Source: Carettochelys insculpta | Lineage: Eukaryota > Chordata > Testudines > Carettochelyidae | DNA length: 64,000 nucleotides | NCBI RefSeq assembly: GCF_033958435.1 | Contig: NC_134152.1 | Location: 10,588,001 to 10,652,000, forward strand | Direction: 5' to 3' | Part shown: positions 30,901-43,232 of the stretch, one piece after another | Layout: each line of letters begins with the position of its first letter | How positions within the stretch are numbered: position 1 is the first letter of the stretch | The notes under the pieces: generated by a model | The model's database searches: none | What the model was told of the DNA's origin: nothing | What the model saw: the letters and a program-made list of their open reading frames with translations, nothing else | Translations under genes and position numbers: made by a program

Positions 30901-32786
30901 ATAATCAATTCCATGTTTAGAGTCTGATTCTACTGTCTTTTCTTATTGCACTGGCACCTGCCTAACTGGCTTTTGTAGGAGAGTTCCCACTTTTTGAGCA
31001 GTCAGTTATGGTCAGAATTCACTTTCTTCTGTTCTCCTGCTTCAGGGCATCCTACAGACTTCCCACAGCCTTTCTTATAAGGCCTATGACCCCCACTAGA
31101 GATTATTTTAATAGCCACAAATGGTTCCAAACAGGCCCACCAATAAAGTCCCCCACTGCATGTCAAAGTTTCATATTTATCTCTGTCTCTTTTACCACCC
31201 ACACAGAGCTTTTCACAGGATCTTCCCTTGCCACATCCTGATTTTCACATTCACAGGGTCACCTCTGAGAACTGGCTTTTCCCAGAGATTAGCCTTCTGG
31301 CTCTGACCTGCTTTTCTCATCAGCAGGATTTTTTTTTTTTTTTTTTGCAGAATGCACTGGAATGGAGTTCTGGCACCTTTTTTCCACTAGAACATATTTT
31401 CATCACAAGTCCTGCAGCAGTGTGGGGATGAGACAGGAGCCCCCACCACCCTGCAGTTGTGCAGGAAACAGGGCACTAAAATTGAACACCCTAACCCCTA
31501 AGAGGAATCATCAGACTTGAGTTCCAGCACACTTTTTTTTAGAAAAAAAGCACTTTTCATCAGCATCTCCCATAAGGTATTACTGGGTAGAAATCAGGAT
31601 GGAAGACCCTAATGTATGACCCTCTAGTTTTTAGAGGACCAGGTAATGTGATTAAGCCTCCTAATAGGGCATTCAAAATTAGATAGCCATCTGACTGATT
31701 TCCCAAGCCCAGAGTCTTTCCTCTTCACACTAACGAGCACCAGGATCCTGGAGAATTCCATGAAAAGATGACAGAATTTGGACCCTAGACATTAGTGGAG
31801 TGATGGTTGTCTAAGGCCTGTAGAAGTCAATGGATTAGCCCTTGGCTGTTGGTTTTCCCTATTTTAGCTTCAGATTGAATGTATCAATGTTTCTGTTTTA
31901 TGTTCAGTCTACTCCAAGTATGTCACCTTTTCCTTATATCTGAGTGTCCAAATCCTTTGTCTCCTCTGATGAAAATCCAGCAAAACTTTTCTCCTGCAGC
32001 TGCTCCCTCCTATTTGTCTGTCTTTCTCCCTGCTCTCCTCCAACTGCCTATTATTTTTTTTTCAGTCTCCCTCCATCTTGCTCCTGCTGCTCTCACGTGG
32101 TTGGCTTTGCTCAAGATCTGCAGAGTGGCATAAGACTGGCAATACGTTCCCATTAAATTTACTCTCTCTCTCTGATTCCTTCTCAAAATTAAACTGAATT
32201 TTGTTTGTTCAGATGTCATAATCAAAATCTCCTTGGGTGCCAACATTTTTACCCAAAATCTTGCCAGTATTTACAGTGGTTGAGCACTTTTAGGAAGGCT
32301 TTCTCTAATAATTTTACAGAGTACAATAAATACACTCCTTAAAATAAGTGGAATGGTTACAATTAACAGTTGAAACCTCAGTGATTGTTGTGCTTCCTGT
32401 GTATCCAGTATGGGTAACTGGTAGCTAGGGGTCACTTCTGACTGTCATTTCATTTCGACCACCAACCAGAGGAGAAAGCTCTGCCAGCGAATGGGGTGAC
32501 AGAAGAGATGAGAGTCTTTGCCAACAGGGTGTGGAGGCAGCTCTTTCCACTGCTTAGAGAAGGCCAGATGGCTGCTCACTGAAACCTGGTGGAGTAAGGG
32601 CAGGAGGTGACAGCTCCCTGCTTGCTCTGGGCTACAGTAAATGTGGATTACCAATGAGAGGGAGGCATTGAAGCTGCAGGTGTATGTGACTCTGCACAGC
32701 ACAGCGTGCTGTGTCAGTGCAGGACCTGCTCTTTGACAGCAGTTTTCTTCAGCAGTTATTGCTTCTCACTTACACCACCAAAGGGT
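27922..32786. other. Host AT-rich sequence without recognisable gene
   Basis: About 4.9 kb with no coding region I can support. A T-run lies near 31329-31346. A segment at about 30205-30385 (cccgatttacctgagactccattatccagc and aggtttccagattatctgaatttt) looks like two ends of a small Tigger-like element, but the ends are too decayed to fix. Confidence 0.5.
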
Positions 32787-32870
32787 TTTAACAGCAACAA
32801 AGGGTCCTGTGGCACCTTATAGACTAACAGAAAAGTTTTGAGCATGAGCTTTCGTGAGGGTTTTAGTGAA
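32787..32870. repeat. Fragment of palindromic GTTAGTCTATAAGGTGCCACAGG repeat
   Basis: Shares aacagcaacaaagggtcctgtggc, cttatagactaacag and gagcatgagctttcgtgag with the complete unit at 36423-36620. Further scraps are at 34625-34705, 47905-48000 (related phrase tcgtgttagtctata) and 60985-61115 (gaaagctcatcaccgaataaa, taacacagctacc). Confidence 0.75.
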
Positions 32871-33146
32871 TTTTGTGTCCCTCTGCTACCCGGCCTGTTC
32901 CTCTTATGTGTCACACTTTCCATCCATATATCATAAAGTACTTCAAAATATGTGGACAAACCTAGCATTACCTTCAGTGTATAGCAGGGAAACTGAGGCA
33001 CAAGGTGGCAGTTCCTTGCTTACAGTCATGCAGCAGGACTGTGGCCAAGCCAGGAACACAACCCAGGTTTTCTGAGTTCCAGGTCAGAACAGTGCCCCAT
33101 CCCATGGAATGGGCCATACTGCAGCTGTTAGTAGTCCCATAAACAA

Positions 33147-33876
33147 AAAATCATAGAATCCTAGGGCTTAAAGGGACCTCAGGAGGTCATAGAGACCAGC
33201 CCCAAAGCAGGATCAATCCTAACTATATCACCCCAGCAAGGACTTTGTCAAGCTGGGACTTAAAAACCTCTAAGGAGAGAGATTACACCACCTCTCTAGG
33301 TAACACATTCCAGTGCTTCACCACCCTCCTGCTGAAATAACTTTTTCCTAATATCCAGCTCATACCTCCTGCTCTGTAACTTGAGACCATCGCTCCTTGT
33401 TCTGCCAGCTGTCACTACTGTGAACAGCCCATATTCATCCTCTTTAGAGCCCCCTTTAAGGAAGTTGAAAGGTGCTATCAAATTGCCCCTCACTCTTCTC
33501 TTCTGCAAACCAAATGAATCCAAATCCCTCAGCCTCTCCTCATAGGTCACGTGCTCTGGCCCCTAATCATTTTTTTCCCTCTGCAGGACCCTCTCCAACT
33601 GCATCTACATTCTTTCTATATGGACAGGGGGGAGGGTGCAGAACTGGATGCAATACTCCAGATGTGGCCTCACCAATGCCAAATAGAGGGGAATAATATC
33701 TTCTCCAGATCTTCTGGAAATGCTCCTCCTTATGCACCCCAATATGCCTTCTTGGCTACAAGGGAACGCTGCTGACTTGTATCCAGTTTTTCATGCACTG
33801 TAATCCCCAGTTCCTTTTCTGCTGCATAGCTACTTAGCAAATTGGTCCCCAGCCTATAACAATGGTTGGGATTCTT
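33147..33876 (-). mobile_element. CR1 LINE 3' fragment
   Basis: The minus strand reads TYEERLRDLDSFGLQKRRVRGNLIAPFNFLKG and TRSDGLKLQSRRYELDIRKKLF, the CR1 ORF2 C-terminus. The 3' end lies at tcatagaatcctagggctt. Upstream LINE sequence (ctccagatgtggcctcaccaatgcc, gtatccagtttttcatgcactg) continues to 33876, where a foldback MITE begins. Confidence 0.88.
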
Positions 33877-34312
33877 GGCTACGTCTACACGTGCCCCAAA
33901 CTTCGAAATGGCCATGTAAATGGCCATTTCGAAGTTTACTAATGAAGCGCTGAAATGCATATTCAGCGCTTCATTAGCATGCGGGTGGCAGCGGCGCTTC
34001 GAAATTGACGAGCCTTGCCGCCGCGCGGCGCATCCAGACGGGGCTCCTTTTCGAAAGGGCCCCGCCTATTTCGAAGTCCCCTTATTCCCATGAGCTCACG
34101 GGAATAAGGGGACTTCGAAGTAGGCAGCATCCTTTCGAAAGGGAGTCCCGTCTGGACGCACCGCGCGGCGGCAAGGAGCGTCAATTTCGAAGCGCGGCTG
34201 CCGCCCGCATGCTAATGAAGCACTGAATATGCATTTCAGCGCTTCATTAGTAAACTTCGAAATGGCCATTTGCATGGCCATTTCGAAGTTTGGGGCACGT
34301 GTAGACACAGCC
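33877..34312. mobile_element. Foldback Harbinger MITE, 436-bp family, copy 3
   Basis: Left end GGCTACGTCTACACGTGCCCC; right end GGGGCACGTGTAGACACAGCC. The arms are nearly perfect inverted repeats of ~215 bp that meet at cccatgagctcacggg. No clear 3-bp duplication is visible here (CTT against ATA). It directly abuts CR1 sequence on the left. Confidence 0.92.
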
Positions 34313-36383
34313 ATAGAGCAGTTGAAGACTACCTGTTGGGCTTGATCATCTAGCCATCTTTCTTTCCACCTTACCTTAATTAACATAATTAATCAAATTT
34401 ATTAGCTTGTTGAGTGCTTATGATAATTCTGGAATTATGGATTTTAAGACCTGACCCTGAAAACTATTTCTAACAACTATCCCTAATGCTCATTACAGTA
34501 ATGATTTCCTAGATTAGGTTTTTATAGAATAGCTTTCAGCTCCCATGGTACAAGCACAATGCACAAATCTGTGAGGAAACACATGCCCTCAACTCTTTTT
34601 AAAGTAGTGTAATTATGGTTGCTCAAGCAACGAGGGGTCCTTTGGCACCTTATAGACTAACAGAAATGTATGAGCATAAACTTTCATGTGCAAAAACTCA
34701 CTCAGAGGCTCCAATCTGTTCTCCTGCATCAAGATGGCCATTACAATCACAAATAAGACTGGGCTTAAGGTGAAGCCTTAGTGTGTACCCCCCCGCCCCT
34801 TAGTGAGTAACCACAGCTGTTTCCCAATACCGTCATATATGTCCATGATAGTTTGAACATGTCTCTGGTAGTTTTCATGACTGCAGGCATGTCTGTAACA
34901 GTTATCTAGGGTCTCTGTCATAAATCCTCTCTTTTCGTTCATTGTTGACCTTTCTGGTGTAAAACTGCATTGTTTGTTGCTTGATGTTCTCCCTTCTCCT
35001 GAAGTCTTTTCTGGATAATTCTCCCCAGATATTTGTTGTGTGAATCATTATCTTGAAGGATCAGTAATGGCTACATTCCGGCAGCATGGAGGATTAAATT
35101 GAAAAAGTTTGTCATTATACTTTGACTTGCTTTTGTTCACGTAAGTGGGTGTATGAAGCAGGATTAATTTAGAATGTGCCAGCAAGAAGAGTCTGTTATG
35201 TTGACCAGTTTTTATCACGTGTATTTTCGACCATCCAGTACACTCACATGTCACCTATGAATAAATACAAACACTGGAAGGCACAATAACCTGTGACAGG
35301 TCCAGTGGAAAACATTTCTTTGAGAAACTACGTTGTAATCTCTGTAGAGATTAGAGATCTGTTATGTCCTGGGAAGTGGGTGGTCATACCAAGAGCAGTT
35401 TGCAGCATCAATAAGCCAAAGGTGAGCAGGTTGTAGCATCATGCCAAAGGTGAGCTTTAAGAGGTGGGATCTAAAAGCTGATAAGGTACTGGCTTTTCCA
35501 GTTTTATCAGCTAGGTTTTCTAGTGCAGAAGTAGCAGCATGAGAGAAAGCACTGTGGTGTCCATGGATGCAGCTGATTGGTGGAAAGGAAAGGCAAAGAA
35601 AGCTGGTGGAGCAAAGGCAAGGACGGGTAACAAATAATGTTAGATTATAGCACAGTAATGTACGTGTTTTATAGGAAAAGTAATGCATTTATTCTATTGA
35701 ATTTTGAAGGTAGGTTCAAAATAATTCCCATGCTTCTCCCTTCAGACATATCCAGATCAAGCAGAAGATTTCCTTTTTCTGTGGCCACATTTCAAGGTGT
35801 GTAACACATTTAAATTGACCTTAACTGCCCTCACTTGGGGCTGCATTGTGCCTTTAGTGACAAGGTAGAGCTACAGATGTTAGCACAAATGGCACCATCA
35901 CAGGAACAGCACCAGGAGAAATTGCTATTCAGAGACCTTCTTCAGAGACACAACTCCCTCCCCACCATTACTCCAAGTGGGGGTGTAATTTATGATGGCC
36001 TCCACCAGCAACAGATTGTGCCAGCCTTGCACTGAGTCAGTTGTCCTGGCTGGTGGATTGACAGATGGACATGGAACCAAGACTCTCTACTCCCTTACCC
36101 ACCTGCAACTGATTCCTGTGAACCAGGAGCCAAGGTCAAGTAGTCCTCACTGGGCAGCTAAGATGTTATCTGGTATCTCCTGCCCAAGTGAGTAGTACAA
36201 GTCACATTGGACAAAACCAAACCCTCTCAGTGATCTCACTGAAAGTTTTCTACCTGTGTGTAAAAAAGTGGACAGAAATTGAGGAAAATCTTCAGGATTC
36301 AGCCCTGAGATATTGAATAAAATAATATGCAAGTGCAAGTCTCAGACTCTGACAAAACAAGAATAGTACAGGTTCAACCTTTT
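34313..36383. other. Host sequence, no gene recognised
   Basis: Contains a scrap of the palindromic repeat near 34625-34705. A portion at 34706-35045 (ctgttctcctgcatcaagatggccattacaatcac, ggtgtaaaactgcattg) resembles LINE antisense sequence, but I cannot assign it. No coding exon is supported. Confidence 0.45.
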
Positions 36384-36828
36384 AAATTGGAAAGAAGGGA
36401 AGAAGGGTGCTTTCAAAATCAGTTATCGGAGGGGTAGCCGTGTTAGTCTGGATCTGTAACAGCAACGAAGGGTCCTGTGGCACCTTATAGACTAACAGAA
36501 AAGTTTTGAGCATGAGCTTTCGTGAGCACAGACTCTGATGAAGTGAGTCTGTGCTCACAAAAGCTCATGCTCAAAACTTTTCTGTTAGTCTATAAGGTGC
36601 CACAGGACCCTTCACTGCTGTTTCAAAATCAGGGTTTCCTTTTGAAGGAACCCCATCAACATGTCTAGTTTACAATTTAAAAGCAGCACTTTCAATATTC
36701 TGGGTGGCCACCATTATGCAAATGAGGTTCTGAATATTCATATCAGTGCCTCATTAGCATGTCCGATATACAGTATTTACATACTCCTTCGGAAAGGGAG
36801 GAGTAGTTTAGACACGGCCTAAGTAGCA
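36384..36828. mobile_element. Half foldback MITE with a nested palindromic repeat
   Basis: The segment aagggtgctttcaaaatcag, continued after the nested insert by ggtttccttttgaaggaaccc, tttaaaagcagcacttt, catatcagtgcctcattagcatg and ggaaagggaggagtagtttagacacggcc, corresponds to the right arm of the foldback at 53339-53778. The left arm is missing or very decayed. Confidence 0.65.
36423..36620. mobile_element. 198-bp palindromic repeat with 12-bp target duplication
   Basis: Begins ttatcggaggggtagccgtg and contains ttatagactaacagaaaag and gagcatgagctttcgtgagc. The last half is the reverse complement of the middle and meets at ctctgatgaagtgag. It is flanked by identical TTTCAAAATCAG (36411-36422 and 36621-36632). 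The family is abundant in turtle genomes; its class is not clear to me. Confidence 0.8.
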
Positions 36829-37104
36829 GCCCTATTTCAGAATAGCTATTCTGGAATAGCTTATTTTGAAATGGGGATGTTGTGCATACATACCATGTGG
36901 CTGTTTCTACACATGCCACCTGTTCTGAAAGTGGCATGCTAAAGAACGGCCTGGAAAATGCTAATGAGATGCAAATGTAAATTTCAGCACCTCATTACCA
37001 TACGGTCACATGATTCGGAGTCCAAAAGAAGCTCTCCGGACTCCAAAATAGCATGTAGAAGCATGGCCACCAGGGGATCTTCCAGAAGGAAATCAGGGGA
37101 CACT

Positions 37105-37724
37105 CCACCGCTTGCCCCTATTACCAGAAACTCAGGACCATCCTGGGCCCCCGGGACACCAACTCCTCCCTGGCCATCCTCGACACTGCAGCCAGAGGCC
37201 AGCCCCACATCCCCAGGGCCAGAGCAGGAACCATCCACACCACCATCTGAGTGATCCAGTGAGGAGGGAGAGGGGGTGCTTGATGTTCCCTCCCACAGCT
37301 CCAGCTGGGCATCCACTGAAAGGGCCTCTCCGACCATGGAGGTGGACAGTCAGGTACATACCCCACAGGGCACACACCCCTGTGGCAAGGGGTGGGAGCA
37401 CCATACATGACAAGGGGCCCCCACACTCCCAGGAGACCATGGCCCAACAGGTCCTGGGCAGACCATGGCCCCGGGCCAGCACCACCACTACCAGTGTCTG
37501 TCAGCACCCACATCTGTGGACAGCACTGTGCCCAGACCCCGGCAGGGGGGCAGACCACACAAAGAGGCTGCCGACAGGGACACTCCATGCATGGATGGGG
37601 ACAGGGGATGGGGACCTGACACCCACGGAGGGATGGGGGAGGCATAGGCAGGGCTTGGTACTCACGGCCTTCCTTTCTCTTCCCCTCTGTTTCTGCAGCC
37701 GCACCATCCGAGGGCCAGGACAGC
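37105..37724 (+). pseudogene. H3 Myb/SANT gene remnant
   Basis: The readable part is CPYYQKLRTILGPRDTNSSLAILDT (end of the Myb/SANT domain), then after a frameshift QPEASPTSPGPEQEPSTPPSE, a stop, and SSEEGEGVLDV to MEVDSQ, ending at CAG|GTACAT near 37352. The intron ends at tttctgcag (37698), and exon 2 begins APSEGQDS before the deletion junction. The N-terminal part of the domain is missing. Confidence 0.7.
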
Positions 37725-38617
37725 ATGGGGGATGTAGGTCCCTACCTCCACCCAGCGGCACAGGTCTGAGTAGCAGAACATGCAGGCATTGTGGATGCAG
37801 CTGGGCCAGCCCACATACATATCCTGGAACTGGCCCCAGCTGTCCACCATGGCCTGAAGGACCACCGAGTGGTAGCTCTTCCTGTTCATAAAGCATCCAC
37901 TCCTGTGGGCCGGGGACCGGATAGGGATGTCAGTCCCATTGAGGGCCCCAAAGCAATTTGGGAACCCCATGGCAGTGAAGCATGTGACAGACGTATCCAG
38001 GTTCCCAGCATGGACAACCCTCTGGAGCATCATGGTGCTGAGTGCATGGACCACCTGTGGGGAGGGGACATGGGCACCCATGGGGGTGTGCAGGGTGCTC
38101 CTGGGCCCCCCTTCCCAGCCCCTCCACTCCTCAGTGGGTGCATGCCCAAGCCTCCTTACCTCCTTCATGACTGCCCCGACTCTGGTCTTGCCTACACCAA
38201 ATTGGTGGCCTATAGAGCTGTAGCTGTCTAGAGTGGCCAGCTTCCAGATAGCAATCATGACCCTCTTCTCGACAGTCAGGGTGCACCTCATCCGTGTGTC
38301 TTGGCCACAGGAGAGCTTCATGAAGGTCTGCTGCCTCACGAAGAAATTCCACAGCCACTGGTCATTGTCCCACTCCCCCATGATCAGGTGTTCCCACGAC
38401 TCGGAGCTGGTGGGGTGGCTCCAGAGCCAGTGGAGCACCTGGTGAGGGGGGGAGGGACCAGGTGGGTCCCATAGTCTGGGGCATCCCCTTCTGCCCTGGT
38501 GGAGAGCTCCCCTGCCAAGAGCTGCTGGGTGGCCACCCATGCAGCGTCTAGCATGGTGCCTGCCCCATTGGAGACAGTTTGCAGGGCTTCCAGCTGCTTC
38601 TGCTGCTGGATGTCCAT
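37725..38617 (-). pseudogene. H3 HARBI1-like transposase remnant
   Basis: Starts MDIQQQKQLEALQ. A frameshift before GEWDNDQWLWNFFVRQQTF is followed by KRVMIAIWKLATLDSYSSIG. Exon 1 ends ATGAAGGAG|GTAAGG (38160). The intron of 105 bp (38159-38055) has no in-frame stop. Exon 2 runs VVHALSTMML, GFPNCFGALNGTDIPI (first Asp changed to Asn), MYVGWPSCIHNACMF (second Asp also changed to Asn) and ends at VGTYIP, where the internal deletion begins. The rest, including the third catalytic residue, is gone. Confidence 0.85.
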
Positions 38618-38989
38618 GTCTGTGGGCACTGGATCTGTGAGGCTAGTGGCACCAATGCAGGACTCATGCTGTGCAGGCCAAGTGTGTTTGGGAGGAGCCC
38701 TTTAAGGAAGCAGCTTGCTGTTGCCCTGGAAGGGCTAGTCCACCGTGTGGCCCTGTCTGCGGGCTTTCCTGGCCTCTTTTTTTGAAAGGGGCCACTTGTG
38801 TGCGGAGATGCTCCCGTTCCATGTCCAGGACGGCCCCTTTCAATGTAGTGCATTGCTACCTTGGCTTTGAACATCGATGGCACTGGGTCCAGAGGATGTG
38901 TAAACACTACACTTCGAAGTAGCGTATTTCAATATCTCAACTCAAAATACACTACTTTGAACTAGTGTTCTAGTGTAGATGTAGCCCTC

Positions 38990-39540
38990 AGCTCTGGTGA
39001 GGCCTCATCTACGGCGTCCAGTTCTGGGCCCCCACAGTATAGAAAGGATGTGGGCACATTGGAGACGGTTCAGCGGAGGGCAATGAAAATGATAAGGGAT
39101 CTGGAGCACATGACCTCTGAGAAGAGGCTGAGAGATTTGGGCATAGTTAGTTTTCAGAAGAGAAGACTGAGGAGAGATTTCATAGCAGTCTTCAACTTTC
39201 TGAAAGGGAGCTCTAAAGAGGATGGAGAGAGACTGTTCTCAATGGTGACAGATGACAGAACAAGGAGCAATGGTCTGAAGTTACAGAGGGAGAGGCATAG
39301 GTTGGATAGTAGGAAAAACTCTTTCACCAGGAGGGTGGTGAAGAGCTGGAATGCGTTACCAAGAGAAGTGGTGGAATCTCCGTCCCTAGATGTTTTTAAG
39401 TCCTGGCTTGACATAGGTCATGGCTGAGATGATTTAGATGGGGTTGATCCTGCTTTAGGCAGGCAGCTGGACTCTCTGCCCTCCTGAGGTCCCTTCCAGC
39501 CCTAGAATTCTATGATTCTATTCTATGATTCTATGACATA
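38990..39540 (+). mobile_element. CR1 LINE 3' fragment with octamer tail
   Basis: Reads VQRRAMKMIRDLEHMTSEKRL, RRLRRDFIAVFNFLKGSSKEDG, TRSNGLKLQRERHRLDSRK and SWNALPREVVESPSLDVFKSW. The 3' region ends in repeated ATTCTATG units (39511-39537), the typical CR1 terminus. It is 5' truncated, starting right after H3. Confidence 0.92.
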
Positions 39541-42530
39541 TACCAGCTAATGATATTTATTTGTATAAAATCAAGTTGTAAACAGGGGGAAAAAAGTCAG
39601 CAACTCAGCAAAGAAACCGCAACTAAATAATTTGAGTGAACTGAACAAAGTTTTGGTAGGAGGAATCAAAGGTTAGAATCATAAACTAAAGTTGTAGGAG
39701 ACAGGCTAATGATGTTCCTCTGATTTGTATTATCTGGGGTTGTAAGACCTTGAGGGACCTTTTGGTCTTCTCTAGGATCTTAAATATTACAACAGTATCT
39801 CCCTATCCACTAGGAACAGAATGGCAAAGGATTAGCTCTCCATCACCTTAGAGATAAATCTTGAGACCTTGGCAACCTTTGGGAAAAAATATAATTGTCT
39901 TCCTAATTAAAATTGATTTTTTTCCCAGTGAATGTGCCCTTGTATAGTTCTCCCTCTTGTATAGGCTGCTTCTACATCTCTTATTACAGCACATATTTAT
40001 GGTCACCAACTGACAGCACACTCAGCACTGTATGATATTGTCATTGGCATATATCCAGGGGTGGCGAACCCTTTCAGAATACACATGCAGTGTTAATGAT
40101 TGGCTGGATGGCAGTGTTTCCTTTCGGTTTTGATTAAAACTTTCTTACCGTGCTGTGTACTCAACAGTTATCTGGAACCTGATTTCAGAATGAATTTTGA
40201 CTGATGATGTTAGCACCTAGATTTATTGAAAGTCAAAAGCAGTTGGTTGCCCAAATCTGCTTGGCCCCCTTTGTAAATATCAGATTTAATTGTTTAGTCA
40301 TGACTACGTCTCTCAGGCATAAATGTTTTCAGGCACTTGGGTGGTAGCTTTAACCTACCATCTTTGCAGATGTGCACATCCTTCTAGTGCCACTTTTGAA
40401 GAGGTGTTGGGGAGTGTCATTTGGTGAAAGTATAACAAGAAAAGACCCTGCTTGACCCTTGAACCCCAGAGCAGGGACTTTAGAAAACAAAACCCACACC
40501 ATATCCCTTTGCTTGTAAAATCAAGGAAAATCCCTCTGAAGACATTGAGCAATAATAAACATGGATCCCATGATGCCATGTTACAGAGTTACCTTCAGCA
40601 GTAAAAGTATAAAACTCTACCACTTCTTGATCTCAGTTAGCTAATATCAAAAGTAAGCTCTGCTATTTTGTGGAGGAGCCATGGGAGAGGGGAGGGACAC
40701 AACACACCTTGAGCCAGTGGGTTAAAAAGGCATAGTAGCTTGGCTCTGACATAGTTTTCATGAATCCCTAATAAATAGTTAATCCCATGGTGACATTGGG
40801 ATGGACACTGTCTTTGGCCGACACACTGAGGATTGAACTGGGGAGATCCACAGCTTGTCCTAAAGAGCCAAGGCTCTGTAGTTGGTTCTCTGACATGCAG
40901 TTTGAGTAGAGGGGGGGATGTGTAAAGCCCTCACCATAATAGGGAAGCCCCTTTTCTTCATCATTAATCCATTGAGTACACCTTACTACAGCAAGTAGGA
41001 TTTTTTCTAACCACTTTCTGATACGTAAAATTTGAAATCTACTTCTCAGCTTAGATGAAAGCTCCGTTGATAGGCTCAGATGCAGTGCACTGGAAGTGAG
41101 AGGAAAAAAAACTTAGTAGCTTGGTTTGGAAAAAAAAAGCCTAAGTGAACATATTAGTCATCAAATATTTAAACCATCAATATCACACGCAGATGTGCAA
41201 AGTGTTTAATTATGTATCATTTCAGTTATTATTCATGTTAGATCTTAGACCTTAAGATGTACATACATTTAAAAAAAATTCAGGAAATATATCCAGCATG
41301 GAGAGCAGTATGAGAAATCTGCAACATTACTGTACACTTTCATCTTTGGAGTAAGCCACAGGGTCAAGGGCCATGTGCTTTGGGTTTGGGTTTTCTAGAT
41401 TATTAAATACATTTGGAGAGCCCCGTGTGCCTTTAGTGAGTGTTTCTACTCATATGCTGACCTTTCAAAGGAAGATCTTTAAAATTTTTAGCTGACTACA
41501 TCCACAGGTTCTTTTCCTGCCTTCATGACTGTGCTCTCAGAGTGTTTTCTCATTGCATGAAATGACCTGACTAACATCTGCTTTATTCCATTTCTCTCCT
41601 CCCTCTTCAGGGAGAGCATTGCTGGTGACTTGTTTTGGTTGAGTTTGGTTTTGTTAGGTATAGAAAAGGTGCGGTTCAAGGAGTGCACCTGGCACTTGCA
41701 CTGGAAGGTAGTGGGCTATATTTCAGAGAGATTCCTGGTGCTGTGAATACTCTTATTTGGGAAAGCATTTTCAGGATTGGGTTTCAAACTCTTAGATTGC
41801 AAAACAGAAGAATTTTGGGAGCAATGGACTCAACACACCTGACTTATTTGTAGCAGCAATGCCCGTTGTACAGCTTCATTCACCCAGACTAAGCTGGGAT
41901 GTTCAGAATCGTTATAGACTCCATGGAAATGACCGTCGAGATAGCAGAACTATGGCTCACTGGGAGAGCCAGGAGGCAAGGGACGAGATGTACTGCAAGC
42001 TACAGCAAGTGGACTGCTTGCATTCCAAGTCATGAAGGCCAGCCAAATGGGACCAGATCTAGACACCCAGACATGGGATGTCACATCAGGCGTAGAGATC
42101 CCCGGACTATGAACCTTGCAGACTCCATAGGAAGACACCAGGGGACGATAGGAGGAAAATGGAGTCAGAACTGGCTAAGAGGCTTGGCATGTGATGGATC
42201 CCCACCCCCAACTGGGCCCTGGGTTGGAACACAATGAAGAGAGACGGCCTGGGTTTCCCTATCCCTGCCACTACACACCTTGAATTTGGTGGGCCACACA
42301 TCATATACTGATGATGGACATTGAGCCACACTACCCTTATCAGAGGGGTTTACGCTATGGGCTCTGGCCAGTGAGCCACACTACCCCGATAGATGGGATT
42401 GCTCTACCGATTCTGACCATTGGGCCAAATGTGGGTGAGTATTACAGGGACTCAGTAATGATGTGCACACTGGGTCGTACAGTCCCAAGAAGTGAGGCAT
42501 CCTTTAGATGGGTCTGCGGGGCTACAATAC
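39541..42530. other. Host sequence, no gene recognised
   Basis: AT-rich up to about 41900. The part 42290-42430 contains two versions of the phrase gagccacactaccc followed by gatrgatggg-like and tggccattgggcc-like text, perhaps a diverged tandem duplication. No coding exon is supported. Confidence 0.45.
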
Positions 42531-42534
42531 AGTA

Positions 42535-43232
42535 AGGTCTCAGAGTATGTGAACTTGGAGTATGTGATCCCGCTCTTATGCAGCTGACCCAAATTTCTCC
42601 ATTAAACCCTGGAAATTTGCAATTTCCAGTTGCACTTAACTCGCTTCCTCCCAGCCCTGGCTCAGCCCCACCCTTCCAGCTCCACACAGCCCCAGCTCAG
42701 CCCCCACCCCCTACTCTGCTCACTACTGGCACATAGCTACTGCTCACTCCCCACCCCTACCTCTGGCTCTAGCTCACCACCCCTCAGGAATGACTCCAGC
42801 TCAACCACTCTGGCCCCAGTTCAACCCCCCTGCCAGCTCACCACCCGTGTGTGGCTCTGGCTCACCACCTGTCACACATGGCTCTGGCTTAACCCCATCC
42901 CCCCATGCTCCAGTTCAAACCCCTCATGTATAGCCCTGGTTCAAATCCCCCATGGCCCAGCTCACCATTCGAGCAGGGCTCCAGCTCGCCACCCCCAGGC
43001 ACAACTGCAGCTCAACTCCACCCCTCACCCCCCCTGCAGCCCTAACCCTCCCCAGGCTTAGCCCCCTCTCGCCCGCATCCCATGGCCCCAACCCACCGCC
43101 AGGCTTAACCCTCCCCAACCACCCCCCCACCCCAGGACTTACCTTTCTGCTGTTTCTCCAGCTGCAGAACGTGTGTTCCGCTGGGGAAAAAGTCGGACCC
43201 CCACTTATATGAAATCTGGGTTATGTGAGGGT
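42535..43232. mobile_element. Possible Tigger-like non-autonomous element
   Basis: The left side reads CAGTAAGGTCTCAGAGTATG. The reverse complement of the right side reads CACCCTCACATAACCCAG. Both sides have repeated tatgtgaac/ttatatgaa-like phrases pointing toward each other. The middle is C-rich (agctcaccac, ccccagctcag-type repeats). Termini are too diverged for certainty. Confidence 0.35.

Larger units (their letters stand above)
36897..38987. mobile_element. H3: internally deleted Harbinger-like element
   Basis: Left end about GGCTGTTTCTACACATGCC. The reverse complement of the right end is AGGGCTACATCTACACTAG. The first ~160 bases look like the left arm of a foldback MITE (tgctaatgagatgcaaatg, tcagcacctcattaccat). 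The sequence then jumps into a Myb/SANT exon. A deletion at about 37724 fuses the Myb/SANT exon 2 start to the middle of the transposase gene. It is less similar to H1 and H2 than they are to each other. No clear target duplication. Confidence 0.75.

Noticed and set aside
41880..42530. Possible coding or LTR remnant
   Set aside because: Frames are short, no LTR pair or protein motif is seen, and only a vague repeated phrase is present.
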